A stretch of 50,427 nt of DNA from positions 1 through 50,427 of the forward strand of contig JAFRHR010000012.1 of NCBI GenBank assembly GCA_017433195.1, read 5' to 3'. This stretch comes from a bacterium (GTDB taxonomy: Bacteria; Cyanobacteriota; Vampirovibrionia; Gastranaerophilales; Gastranaerophilaceae). Each line of letters begins with the position of its first letter. Positions within the stretch are counted from its first letter, which is position 1. Positions 25,491 to 34,178 of this stretch are shown piece after piece. The notes beneath the pieces were generated by a model that made no database searches, was not told the origin of the DNA, and worked only from the letters and a program-made list of their open reading frames with translations. The position numbers and the translations under genes were made by a program.

Positions 25491-25561
25491 GCTAGATGGG
25501 ATTCGAACCCATGCATATCGGAACCACAATCCGAGGTCTTAACCGCTTGACGACTAGCGCC
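25485..25561 (-). tRNA. tRNA-His (GTG), CCA encoded
   Basis: Minus strand folds as a cloverleaf. It has the extra G-1 paired with discriminator C73 that is specific to tRNA-His, acceptor GCGCTAG/CTAGCGC, a D-arm with AAGCGGTTAA, anticodon stem TCGGA/TCCGA with loop TTGTGGT (anticodon GTG at 25525-25527) and T-arm ATGGG-TTCGAAT-CCCAT. CCA (25485-25487) is encoded. Its 3' end is directly repeated 239 bp downstream. Confidence 0.97.
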
Positions 25562-25655
25562 ATCTCACCATTGTACTTATCCTATCATAAAACTTTTTTT
25601 TATACAATTAGATATTTTGTTTTTGTTTTTATTTTATAAGACATAGTCCTAAAAA

Positions 25656-25855
25656 TGTCATGCTGAACTTGTTCTTGAATTTACTCCACGCTCGGTTTTG
25701 CCGTTGCTTCGTTATCACTGTCGCAACTTTCAAACCTTGCTATCCGGAATTTCATTCCGTACGTAAATCCGCTTTCAGCATCTTACCAACATCATAAAAA
25801 AGATAAATCTTTCATTGCAAAGTATGATAGACCCTGAAATAAATTCAGGGTGACA
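25656..25855. repeat. TGCTGAACTTG palindromic repeat interrupted by a roughly 100-bp insertion
   Basis: Compared with the intact copy at 12785, the first palindrome is split after TGCTGAACTTGTT (25661-25673) by about 101 bp and resumes at TCAGCATCT (25775). The inserted piece starts CTTGAATTTACTCCACGCTC, which recurs inverted at 50131-50150 (19 of 20 bases). Confidence 0.8.
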
Positions 25856-25861
25856 CTTCCA

Positions 25862-26821
25862 TTATGCCTTTACCCCTGCACCTCTTTGAGCAAGTTTCTT
25901 TTCCTGCCAGATATCAACAAGAACTGTGCAGAAGAAGATACTTGAATAAGTACCAATCATAATACCGACTATCATTGCAAGAACGAAATCTTTTGTTGTT
26001 GTTCCGCCGAGGAAGAACAATGCCAAAAGTGTTATCAACGTAGTAACTGAAGTATTTATACTTCTTGTCAAAGTCTGATTTACGCTGAAATTAACAATTT
26101 CGCTGAAAGACATTTTCTTTGAGTAGTATCTGATATTTTCTCTGATTCTGTCGAAAATGACGATAGTATCGTGAACAGAGAACCCGATTACTGTCAAAAG
26201 TGCCGTTACAAACAAGCCGTCTATCTGAACATCATTTACTAACCCCAAAATCGAGAACACCCCGAGCGTGAACAAAACATCGTGAACAAGTCCCAAAATT
26301 GCGGCAAGTGCATAATCAAACTGAAATCTTATTGATAAATATGCGATTATACCGAGAATTGCCAACCCCAATGCGATTAAAGAATTTTTAAATAACTCTT
26401 TTCCGAGTGTCGGTCCGACTGAAGAAACCTGCAATAACTGTGCATCGGGGTAAGTATTTTGAATTACACCCGTAATTTTATCGACTTCTTTGTTATTTTT
26501 TTCGTCAATAAATTTTGTTTTTATTGAAATTATTGACTTAATTTTCATAGCGGATTCGGAATTTGCATTGATTATCTGCAAATAAGGATTTTCAACATCA
26601 GCTTTTGCCAAATCTTTTCTTATAATACCCAAATCGCTGACTTCATCATTTACCCCGTACTGCAAAACAGTACCGCCGGTGTAATCAATTCCGACTTTCA
26701 AAGGTGAATGTGTCGGATAAGTAATGCTTGAATATATCATTGCAATAATTCCGGGGAGCAAAAGCACCGCAGACATTGCCAAACATACAAATCTGTATTT
26801 TACTAAATTTAACTGAAACAT
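25862..26821 (-). CDS. secF: Protein translocase subunit SecF
   Basis: 319 residues. TM1 is near 12-30, then a short P1-like periplasmic region with GIDYTGGTVLQYG (about 43-55), followed by five membrane helices. The RND-type TM4 motif GFSVHDTIVIFDRIREN is present near 217-233. With SecD it uses the proton motive force to finish protein export through SecYEG. It lies 33 bp behind secD on the same strand, with AAAGAAAGG as ribosome binding site. Confidence 0.95.
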   Translation of the reverse strand: MFQLNLVKYRFVCLAMSAVLLLPGIIAMIYSSITYPTHSPLKVGIDYTGGTVLQYGVNDEVSDLGIIRKDLAKADVENPYLQIINANSESAMKIKSIISIKTKFIDEKNNKEVDKITGVIQNTYPDAQLLQVSSVGPTLGKELFKNSLIALGLAILGIIAYLSIRFQFDYALAAILGLVHDVLFTLGVFSILGLVNDVQIDGLFVTALLTVIGFSVHDTIVIFDRIRENIRYYSKKMSFSEIVNFSVNQTLTRSINTSVTTLITLLALFFLGGTTTKDFVLAMIVGIMIGTYSSIFFCTVLVDIWQEKKLAQRGAGVKA

Positions 26822-26854
26822 ATATATAGCCTTTCTTTATTAACTTTTACCAAC

Positions 26855-28165
26855 TTAGTCCAAAATTCCGAATTTTGCGTTTTCTCTTTTTGTTTCAACA
26901 ACCTGATGTGCTTTGCCGATTTCTTTTTCGGACAAACCAAACATAGCGGGATGTTTAAGTTCACCTGTACCGAACGCAAGATACATAAAGTTTCTTGTAA
27001 TCGTAATTGCACTGAACATTGAAACAATAACACCTAATGCAAGAGTTAAAGCAAAACCTTTAACAACGCTTGTACCGAGCATATAAAGAATTACACAGGT
27101 GATAATTGTTGTCATATTTGAGTCAAAAATACTTGTGAACGCTCTGTCAAAACCTGCATTAATAGCGGTAAACAACGTTCTGCCCTGTCTTAATTCTTCT
27201 TTTGTTCTTTCAAAGATAAGGATATTCGCATCAACCGCCATACCCACACTCAGTATGAAACCTGCAATACCTGCCAGTGTAAGCGTTACACCGAACAGTT
27301 TGAAGATTGCAAACAAGATTATTGCGTATAAACAAAGAGCGATATCGGCGATTAAGCCCATTGCTCTGTAATAAACAAGCATAAATAACATAACGAGTCC
27401 GAGACCTATCATGCCGGCAACTTTTGATTTTTCGATACTGTCAGCACCGAGAGTTGGTCCGACTGTATTTTCTTCAATGATTTCTGCGGGAACAGGCAAC
27501 GCACCTGCGTTTAATAAATCAACCATTCTCTTTGCTTCGTCATAAGCAAAACCGTTATCTCCGCCTGAAATCTGCGCTCTTCCTGTCGGAATAACTTCTC
27601 TTATAACAGGAGCGGACTGTAAGTCACCGTTAAAGAAGATAGCCATTGGCTGACCGACAAGTTCTTTTGTCAAATCGGCAAATTTTCTTGTTCCTGCGTT
27701 GTTAAATTCAAGTTCAACAACCCATTCACCGTTTTGGGAATTTGTACTCAGATTTGCTTTTGACAAATCTTTACCGGTTAACCCTGTTGATGCCCAGCCT
27801 GACGGAACACCGTTTTTGGTAATTTCTCTTTTAAATTCGAGTTCAGCAGTGTCGCCGATAAATTCTTTTGCCTTGTTCAAATCTGAAACATCCGGAATTT
27901 CAACAACCAATCTTCTTTCGCCTGAACGCTGAACAACCGTTTCTGCAATACCCAAACCGTTAACTCTGTTTTCGATAGCGAATAATAAACTTTCCATCAT
28001 ATCGGGAGTAATTTTTGCTATCGTGTCAGTTGTTTGTGCTTCAAGCACCAATCTTGAACCTCCGACAAGGTCTAAACCTAACTTTGTCGGCTTTTTCATA
28101 ATAACAACGACTGATGCAATTGCTATTGCTACGATTATCCAAAATAATATAATTTTATTCTTCAT
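26855..28165 (-). CDS. secD: Protein translocase subunit SecD
   Basis: 436 residues. An N-terminal membrane helix is followed by GLDLVGGSRLVLEA (about 33-46), the P1 region, then a C-terminal six-helix RND domain with GMAVDANILIFERTKEELRQG near 318-338 that carries the conserved Asp. It is shorter than proteobacterial SecD (about 615 residues) and close to the compact forms of other phyla. AAAAAGGAAA precedes the ATG. It follows dapA by about 70 bp, so dapA-secD-secF may form one transcript. Confidence 0.95.
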   Translation of the reverse strand: MKNKIILFWIIVAIAIASVVVIMKKPTKLGLDLVGGSRLVLEAQTTDTIAKITPDMMESLLFAIENRVNGLGIAETVVQRSGERRLVVEIPDVSDLNKAKEFIGDTAELEFKREITKNGVPSGWASTGLTGKDLSKANLSTNSQNGEWVVELEFNNAGTRKFADLTKELVGQPMAIFFNGDLQSAPVIREVIPTGRAQISGGDNGFAYDEAKRMVDLLNAGALPVPAEIIEENTVGPTLGADSIEKSKVAGMIGLGLVMLFMLVYYRAMGLIADIALCLYAIILFAIFKLFGVTLTLAGIAGFILSVGMAVDANILIFERTKEELRQGRTLFTAINAGFDRAFTSIFDSNMTTIITCVILYMLGTSVVKGFALTLALGVIVSMFSAITITRNFMYLAFGTGELKHPAMFGLSEKEIGKAHQVVETKRENAKFGILD

Positions 28166-28238
28166 ATTTTTTTCCTTTTTAACTTATATATTATAATGTT
28201 GTACTTTTTTATAACTCTTGTGTTAATAGCCTGACAGA

Positions 28239-29114
28239 CTATACTTTAACGACAGAGAATAATTCTTTCTTTTCTTTTTCGTTTAATTCGACTAACGGAC
28301 GTCTTACATAATCTTTGATTATGCCCATTTTATCAAGAACAGCCTTGACAGGAACGGGGTTTGGCGCCATAAATAACTTTCTGAAAACAGGATATAATTT
28401 TAAGTGCATATTCTGTGCTGCAGTTATATCACCTGTTTTGAAGTTTCTAATCATTGATTTTATGTCTTTCCCGTAAATATGAGATGCAACGGAAACAACA
28501 CCGTGCGCACCCAAAACCAACATCGGCAGGGTTAAACTGTCGTCACCGGAATAGATAACGAAATCTTTCGGACATTTGAGTTTCATTTCGCTAATCATAT
28601 CCATATCAGGGAAACTCTGCTTTATACCTACGATGTTATTGAATTTTTCAGCAAGTTCTTTTACCGTGTCGGGCAACATATTAACGCCTGTTCTTGACGG
28701 AATGTTATACATAATTATCGGCAATTTTGTAGCCTTAGCGACTTGTGAAAAATGCTCAATCATGCCTGCCTGAGACGGCTTGTTGTAGTATGGGACAACT
28801 GATAAAATTGCATCAGCGCCTTCTTTTTCCGCAAGTTTTGCAATATATACGGCAGTTTCAGTAGAATTTGAACCTGCACCCATAATGACTTTAACTCTGT
28901 TTTTTGCAACACGTTTAACTGTGCTTAAAATTTCGAGTTCTTCTTCGTGGGTTAAAGTTGGAGTTTCGCCTGTTGTAGCGGTAACCAAAATTGCATCCGA
29001 ACCTGAATTTATCAGATGTTCGGCCAAATTTTCAATGGCATCGTAATCAACCTGACCTTCGTTATCAAAGGGGGTTACCATAGCCGTAATAACTTCGCCT
29101 GCATCATATCTCAT
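28239..29114 (-). CDS. dapA: 4-hydroxy-tetrahydrodipicolinate synthase
   Basis: 291 residues, full-length DapA TIM barrel. Catalytic residues are visible: the TTGETPTL motif (Thr near 47-48), Y136 in MYNIPSRTG, R141 and the Schiff-base lysine K165 in VGIKQSFPD. The enzyme condenses pyruvate and aspartate semialdehyde in the diaminopimelate/lysine pathway. This fits a DAP-containing peptidoglycan and the GatD/MurT pair. AGAGAGGTG precedes the ATG at 29114. Other aldolases of this superfamily are possible but less likely. Confidence 0.92.
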   Translation of the reverse strand: MRYDAGEVITAMVTPFDNEGQVDYDAIENLAEHLINSGSDAILVTATTGETPTLTHEEELEILSTVKRVAKNRVKVIMGAGSNSTETAVYIAKLAEKEGADAILSVVPYYNKPSQAGMIEHFSQVAKATKLPIIMYNIPSRTGVNMLPDTVKELAEKFNNIVGIKQSFPDMDMISEMKLKCPKDFVIYSGDDSLTLPMLVLGAHGVVSVASHIYGKDIKSMIRNFKTGDITAAQNMHLKLYPVFRKLFMAPNPVPVKAVLDKMGIIKDYVRRPLVELNEKEKKELFSVVKV

Positions 29115-29228
29115 ATATAAACACCTCTCTCATAATTATCTAAGTCTTTTTTTATTATAAAACAAAGAAATTATATGGATATGAAATTAAAAAAGATATT
29201 ACAAAAATTAAAGTAAAAATTTGTTTTT

Positions 29229-29272
29229 ATCTCCCTCTCCTAATAGGAGAGGGCAAGGGTGAGGTTTTAACT
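29229..29272. repeat. GAGGAGAGGG-family dispersed repeat
   Basis: CTCCCTCTCCTAATAGGAGAGGGCAAGGGTGAGG in palindromic layout, between the hybrid-cluster-like gene and dapA; its end touches the stop codon at 29271. Confidence 0.8.
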
Positions 29273-30845
29273 AATCCCTTAAATCCATCTCTACATTAGA
29301 TATGGTTTTTATGCCATAGATATGCGTTAAAGTCGTCATAATTCTCGGGTTTACGGAGACGGGAAAACATTTGCTCAAAAATATCTTATCCACCAATTTT
29401 TTTTTGAGATTAAGCATATTTGAAAGCGAATGTTTTGTACACTTTCCGTAAAACAAAGTTATTTCCGAATCAGGCTTATGTTCTCTGATTAGATTAACGA
29501 GTTTATAAACAAAAAACTCATCACCTGTTGTGTTTAAGTAGACGGAATTTTCCTTTTCAATTGGGTATGTGAGCGAAATCAAAAACGTATCTTCTTGAAT
29601 CGTTTCTATAAGTTCATCAAAGTATTTTTTCTGTTCAATACTGTACGCACCGCTTCCCATAATCAGAATTTTATTATATCTGTAAGGGTTTTCAAATAAC
29701 GGCTGAAAAACAGTCATTAAATTACTGTCAGAACAGCCGATTTTTAAAGGTGCTTTTTCTTTTCCCGTTTTAAACCCTTTTGCATCGAGTGTCGATTTAA
29801 TCATAGGCGAAAAATCGTTTTCGTTGATTTTTATAACCCCCTTCATATAGATTTCGTCACCCGTAAACAAGCGCCCACGGTACAGATATTCAATTCTGTC
29901 CAAGGAATTTTTTGCAAGATAAATTGCACCGGGGAAAGTCGCATAATCAAGAAGACAATTTTCCTGACCTGTTCCGAATTGACCTCTCAGGTGTTCAAAT
30001 TTACTCAATTTTGGGAAAGTGTGTGCCAAAATCATATCACCGTGGGTATAAACGTCAATATTTTTGCCCTCGGTTGCATTCAGGATAAGTTCAAGTTCTT
30101 TGATGTTCTCACCCGTAACAAGAATTGCCTTGTTCGGTCTTGTGGAAAAAGAAACCTCACATTCCTCCTGTTTTCCGTAGTTGTAGATTTGAAGTTCATT
30201 TATACGTTTAGTAAGTTTGTAATCGTATTCGGCAAAACTGTCCGCAAACTCTTTTATTTCGTCAATATCCGCCGTTTTATTGTTCAGATAATTCAGAAAT
30301 TCAAGAATTTCGTAATAAGTTTCATCTTCGTTTTTGCCGTAGGTTTGGAGAGTTATGATATTAATGCAGATACTTTTTATTATATTGAATGTGAGTTCAA
30401 ACATACCACGCTCTAAGTAATTCAGCGTTTTTATTTTTTTCAGAAACTCTTTTTCGCCCTGTTTTAAGGATTTTGTAATATCAAAAATTTTATTGGGTTT
30501 TATGTTTGTTTTAAGGCTTTCGGATACAAGACCTTTTTCTTTGCACAATTTTTCATACAGAGCAATTGCGTCCGCCAAACCTGTTTCGAGTTTATTCAGA
30601 ATAATCTGAAACTGTATATTTGAATAATTAAAATTTGAGGACAGACCTGCAAGGATATTTATGACAGTTTGTTTTAAGTGTGTACTTGTAACTCCCATTT
30701 CTTTGAGTTTAAGCAAATAATAAGACAACTGTTTTAGGTACATCACAATAACCTCCTGCAAAGATGCGCTTCTTGGCTCAATGGAGCAAATCCCGCGGGA
30801 CGAACAACTGTCATATTCAAAATCATTGTAGTAATTGTAAAACAT
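29271..30845 (-). CDS. Degenerate hybrid-cluster protein (Hcp-like) without cluster ligands
   Basis: 524 residues that follow the Hcp (hydroxylamine/NO reductase) fold. The N-terminal region CSSRGICSIEPRSASLQEV aligns with the second Cys pair and helix of Hcp, and HGDMILAHTFPKLSKFEHLRG plus ATFPGAIYLAKNS align with HGE..PAHGYP and FPGAI..TNC. However, the first CxxC is missing (MFYNYY instead of MFCYQC), the Cys after FPGAI is Ser, and the Cys-bearing VGGC and LACG sites appear as MGSG and SLTY. The [4Fe-4S] and hybrid clusters therefore probably cannot form. It may be a structural or regulatory paralogue. It is divergently placed from the gene at 31028. Confidence 0.75.
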   Translation of the reverse strand: MFYNYYNDFEYDSCSSRGICSIEPRSASLQEVIVMYLKQLSYYLLKLKEMGVTSTHLKQTVINILAGLSSNFNYSNIQFQIILNKLETGLADAIALYEKLCKEKGLVSESLKTNIKPNKIFDITKSLKQGEKEFLKKIKTLNYLERGMFELTFNIIKSICINIITLQTYGKNEDETYYEILEFLNYLNNKTADIDEIKEFADSFAEYDYKLTKRINELQIYNYGKQEECEVSFSTRPNKAILVTGENIKELELILNATEGKNIDVYTHGDMILAHTFPKLSKFEHLRGQFGTGQENCLLDYATFPGAIYLAKNSLDRIEYLYRGRLFTGDEIYMKGVIKINENDFSPMIKSTLDAKGFKTGKEKAPLKIGCSDSNLMTVFQPLFENPYRYNKILIMGSGAYSIEQKKYFDELIETIQEDTFLISLTYPIEKENSVYLNTTGDEFFVYKLVNLIREHKPDSEITLFYGKCTKHSLSNMLNLKKKLVDKIFLSKCFPVSVNPRIMTTLTHIYGIKTISNVEMDLRD

Positions 30846-31027
30846 ACTTTTATCCTAACGGGATAAAAAAGTTTTTAAATCGGACAATGTAGTATAGTGT
30901 CAGTAATTAAAAAATTAACTGTTCGGGTGGTTATTTGTAACATTATAATAATAAAATCAAATTTAATAGCAAAAAAATTTTTTACCTGTTTTATCATGAT
31001 TAAATTCGAATAAAAAAGGAGAAAAAC

Positions 31028-31738
31028 ATGAATATCACAGCTATCAGCAACAATACCCCAATCAAAAACAACACAATTATCAGTTCAAAAATTTCGGAAA
31101 ATCCGATAGAACAAGACAAAGAAATTACACAATTGCCGTCATTAAAATTCTGTGCGGCTTTTGCAAGCAATATCAAAATGCCGACTTTTGATGCAATTGC
31201 GGAAAAATCAAGCTACAACATATTAAGAGATGTTCTTAATATAGACAAAGACGTTGATAAAAAATCTCAGTACAAAGAAAGTTTAGTTACTGTTTCTGAC
31301 GGTTTCACAAACAGAATTGATGCTGATTTTTATACACAAACTACAAAATACAGAGACGGAAGTATTCTTGTTGAACAGATTTCCAACAAATCAAATGATT
31401 TTGACAGAGAAACCAGAAAAACAACAGTAAACGATGACATCGGCAAATACCAGACAATGTGGTACAAGGATGTTGACGGTAAAGTTATGTATGTAAAACT
31501 TATGGATAACGAAATAAAAGAAATTTTATTCAATGACAATAAAGATAAGTCTATCTGGCATTACAGAAACGTTGACACAGATGTTGATGTAGCAATCGAT
31601 ACCAAGAAGCTGAATAAGATGGGCATTTCTAATGACAAAATCTTCAAACAGGTTACTGATTTTGAAGAAGAGGCATCTTACGGCAGATCTTTAAGATCTT
31701 ATAGAGCAGTAAACCTTGCAAAAGGAATTGAAGTATAA
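31028..31738 (+). CDS. Hypothetical lineage-type protein (236 aa)
   Basis: AAAAAGGAGAAAAAC precedes the ATG. No signal peptide. The N-terminus is polar and low complexity (MNITAISNNTPIKNNTIISS), leading to LPSLKFCAAFASN. The rest is beta-rich and charged (TKYRDGSILVEQI, MWYKDVDGKVMYVKLM). In layout it resembles the NPNFKG protein at 10423: an Asn-rich head, then a hydrophobic F-x-A/G motif, then repeats of short strands. No known domain recognised. A terminator follows at once, so it is monocistronic. Confidence 0.7.
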   Translation: MNITAISNNTPIKNNTIISSKISENPIEQDKEITQLPSLKFCAAFASNIKMPTFDAIAEKSSYNILRDVLNIDKDVDKKSQYKESLVTVSDGFTNRIDADFYTQTTKYRDGSILVEQISNKSNDFDRETRKTTVNDDIGKYQTMWYKDVDGKVMYVKLMDNEIKEILFNDNKDKSIWHYRNVDTDVDVAIDTKKLNKMGISNDKIFKQVTDFEEEASYGRSLRSYRAVNLAKGIEV

Positions 31739-31762
31739 AAAATACAAAACATAAATTAAAAT

Positions 31763-31795
31763 AAAACCCCTGACAATTTAGTCAGGGGTTTTGTT
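31763..31795 (+). terminator. Intrinsic terminator
   Basis: AAAACCCCTGAC / GTCAGGGGTTTT stem with a 6-nt loop, then TTTTGTT, 24 bp after the stop codon. Confidence 0.9.
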
Positions 31796-31808
31796 GTAAA
31801 ATGGATTT

Positions 31809-32612
31809 ATGTATAAATGCCTGAAATTTAACCTTGCAAGAAATTCTTTGAGATATCTGATAAGACTTTACGGGATAAAGAAAATTTATCTGCCGTATTA
31901 TCTTTGTAATGTTGTAAGACAAAGCGTTTTGAAAGAAAACTGTAAACCTCTTTTTTACCATATTAAAGATAATTTCATGCCTGAAATTGAATTTAAAAAA
32001 ACGGACTTTATTTTATATCCCGATTATTTTGGAATTTGCAGGAAAAATACGGAAATTTTGGCGGAAAAATATCCTAATCTCATAATCGACAATTCACACG
32101 CCTTTTATTCAGAGCCGAAAGGACTTGCATCATTTAATTCGGTAAGAAAATTTTTACCCCTTTATAACGGAAGTCATTTGTTTTTGAGAGAAGAAAAAAA
32201 CCTTGATTTACCCCTTGATTTACCCCTTAAAACGGATGATTTCAGGGAAACACCAAAAACAGAAGATGACAAAATCAAAGCGGAACTCTCTTTTGAAAAC
32301 GAGGAAATTAAACTCATAAACCCGATTATTGACGAAAAAATAAAGGAATTTAAAGATAACGGAGAGAGAAAAGAGAAATTTTTAAAACTCCACGAAATTT
32401 ATTTAGGGGTAAACGAATTAAAAATTGACACAGACAACATTACATGCCCCTTTACGTACCCCTGTCTGCTAAAAACGGAGGAAGACGCCGACAATCTTGT
32501 AAAAACACTAAACCGCAAAGGTATCAATATAATAAGGTATTGGAATGTTTTGCCAAAAGACTATAACGAATACAAATTCTATAGCCGTTTAGTTGCTATA
32601 CCTATAATTTAA
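31809..32612 (+). CDS. DegT/DnrJ/EryC1-like PLP-dependent protein (short)
   Basis: 267 residues. IKKIYLPYYLCNVV (about 24-37), YPDYFGICRKN, NLIIDNSHAFYSEP and FNSVRKFLPLYNGSHLFL follow the layout of small DegT-type sugar aminotransferases. In these the SxRKFxxxxxG lysine holds pyridoxal phosphate. It is shorter than the usual 350-400 residues, so it is either a compact member or reduced. The ATG lies only 14 bp after the preceding terminator with little room for a ribosome binding site. No sugar-biosynthesis genes are nearby. Family assignment is moderate. Confidence 0.6.
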   Translation: MYKCLKFNLARNSLRYLIRLYGIKKIYLPYYLCNVVRQSVLKENCKPLFYHIKDNFMPEIEFKKTDFILYPDYFGICRKNTEILAEKYPNLIIDNSHAFYSEPKGLASFNSVRKFLPLYNGSHLFLREEKNLDLPLDLPLKTDDFRETPKTEDDKIKAELSFENEEIKLINPIIDEKIKEFKDNGERKEKFLKLHEIYLGVNELKIDTDNITCPFTYPCLLKTEEDADNLVKTLNRKGINIIRYWNVLPKDYNEYKFYSRLVAIPII

Positions 32613-32656
32613 CGGTTCAACAAACTAAAATCTGAAGTTTTAAATAAAACAAAAAG

Positions 32657-32725
32657 GAGGATGCTTTAGTTGGATTGGAGTATTTTAGTATATAGAGTGG
32701 AGTAGTTAAACCTTAGAGCATCCTC
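32657..32725 (-). terminator. Large-loop hairpin behind the 79-aa gene
   Basis: GAGGATGCT / AGCATCCTC enclose a 51-nt loop. On the minus strand it is followed by CTTTTTGTTTTATTT, a terminator-like tail. The AT-rich loop is unusually long. Confidence 0.45.
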
Positions 32726-32731
32726 AATGCA

Positions 32732-32971
32732 CTAAACTTCGATAAATAAACGTTGTCCGACAATATTGGGCTTGTTGTTGTAGTACCCTGCAAAGTATCC
32801 GCCTCTTACGGGTTTGTTTGTACCGTATGCAGAGTATGATTCTGCCCCTTGGGATAATACGAACGGGTTAGCAAACGGATTTGACGATGTAGTTGTTAAA
32901 CTCCTGCTTTGTACCGCTCTTGTGCTAGTGTTAGTTAATACTTGAGTTAATAAATTTACCAGACCTGCCAT
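32732..32971 (-). CDS. Small hypothetical protein (79 aa)
   Basis: ATG at 32971 is preceded by AAAGAAGGTTTAATTTT. The protein begins MAGLVNLLTQVLTNTSTRAV and has a Ser/Thr/Asn-rich middle. It ends VRGGYFAGYYNNKPNIVGQR followed by LFIEV, a compact aromatic, glycine-rich tail that looks conserved rather than random. No signal peptide or membrane helix. Function unknown. It is followed by a large-loop hairpin. Confidence 0.6.
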   Translation of the reverse strand: MAGLVNLLTQVLTNTSTRAVQSRSLTTTSSNPFANPFVLSQGAESYSAYGTNKPVRGGYFAGYYNNKPNIVGQRLFIEV

Positions 32972-33118
32972 AAAATTAAACCTTCTTTTTTTAAACCTTT
33001 CGATTTTCTTTTTAATGATATTTTTTTGTAAGTCAAAATTTTGTTCGGCATTTATTTACAAAACTTTACATTATAGGTAAAATATCCACTGTTTACAGTA
33101 AAAATTCTTCAATATACA

Positions 33119-33163
33119 GTAGCTCCCTCCCTTTTTAGGGAGGGTTGGGGTGGGTATCAATCC
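33119..33163. repeat. GGGAGGGTT dispersed repeat
   Basis: CTCCCTCCCTTTTTAGGGAGGG followed by TTGGGGTGGGTATCAATC, matching copies near 2335 and 2600. Confidence 0.85.
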
Positions 33164-33165
33164 AT

Positions 33166-34113
33166 TCATTTACCCCATTTTTCTTTTTCCTCATAGTCAA
33201 AAATGTGACATTTCACAATATGTGTTTCCGAAACAGAGGTAAACCTCGGGCAGACATCTTTGCAAAAATCGTAAGGGGTACGGCATCTGGGGTAAAATTT
33301 ACAGGGATAGATATTATCGTCAGTATTAAGTTCTTTCATTACCGAATTAAATTTTTGCTTTCTGTCGGGAACAGAAGCAAGCAATTCCTTTGTATAAGGG
33401 TGTTTTGGCGAGTCAAAAATTTCTTCTTTTTTTCCTGCTTCTGCAATTTCACCCAAATACATAACAATAGTTCTGTCCGCAATGTATTTTATTACACCCA
33501 AATCGTGAGAAATAAATACGATTGTGAGGTTAAATTCATTTTTAAGTTCTTTCAGCAGATTAATAATCTGCGCCTGAATACTCACATCGAGCGCACTGAC
33601 GGGCTCGTCTGCAATTAAAAGTTCCGGTTTTAAAATCAAGGCTCTTGCAATTGCAATTCTCTGTCTTTGTCCGCCAGAAAATTCATGGGGGTAAAGGTCA
33701 AGATGTTCCGCCTTTAAGCCTACCTTTTCAATTATTTCCAAAACCTGATTTTCTTTTTCTTTGTCTGACAGATTTGTATTTATATCCAAAGGTTCTTTCA
33801 GGATATCTTTTATTTTCATTTTTGGGTTAAGGCTTGCGAAGGGATTTTGAAACACCATCTGAACCTTTTTAAAAAACTCTTTATTTTTCCATTCCGCAGG
33901 ATAAGTAATTTTACCTGAAGCCGCATTTTGCAGTTTTATAAGAGTTTTTGCCAAAGTTGATTTTCCGCAGCCGGATTCTCCCGCAACGGCAAGAATTTCA
34001 CCTTTTTTTATATCAAATGAAATATTATCAACGGCTCTCACGGTTTTTTCACCGCTTAAACCTGATGTTTTGTATTCCACGACTAAATTTTCAACAGAAA
34101 TCAAATTATCCAT
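33166..34113 (-). CDS. Oligopeptide/dipeptide-type ABC transporter ATPase (OppF/DppF-like)
   Basis: 315 residues. Walker A GESGCGKST (about 39-47), Q-loop VFQNPFASLNP, signature FSGGQRQRIAIARAL, Walker B LLIADEPVSALD and the H-loop ISHDLG are all intact. The C-terminal Cys-rich oligo_HPY extension (YPCKFYPRCRTPYDFCKDVCP) is typical of peptide/nickel importers. No permease, binding protein or OppD partner gene is nearby, which is unusual because these ATPases normally work in operons. It must join subunits encoded elsewhere or have lost them. Confidence 0.9.
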   Translation of the reverse strand: MDNLISVENLVVEYKTSGLSGEKTVRAVDNISFDIKKGEILAVAGESGCGKSTLAKTLIKLQNAASGKITYPAEWKNKEFFKKVQMVFQNPFASLNPKMKIKDILKEPLDINTNLSDKEKENQVLEIIEKVGLKAEHLDLYPHEFSGGQRQRIAIARALILKPELLIADEPVSALDVSIQAQIINLLKELKNEFNLTIVFISHDLGVIKYIADRTIVMYLGEIAEAGKKEEIFDSPKHPYTKELLASVPDRKQKFNSVMKELNTDDNIYPCKFYPRCRTPYDFCKDVCPRFTSVSETHIVKCHIFDYEEKEKWGK

Positions 34114-34178
34114 ATAAATTAAAAACCATATTTAATAAAAAAAATCAATCCCCTGACTTTTTATAAAATCATATTTTA

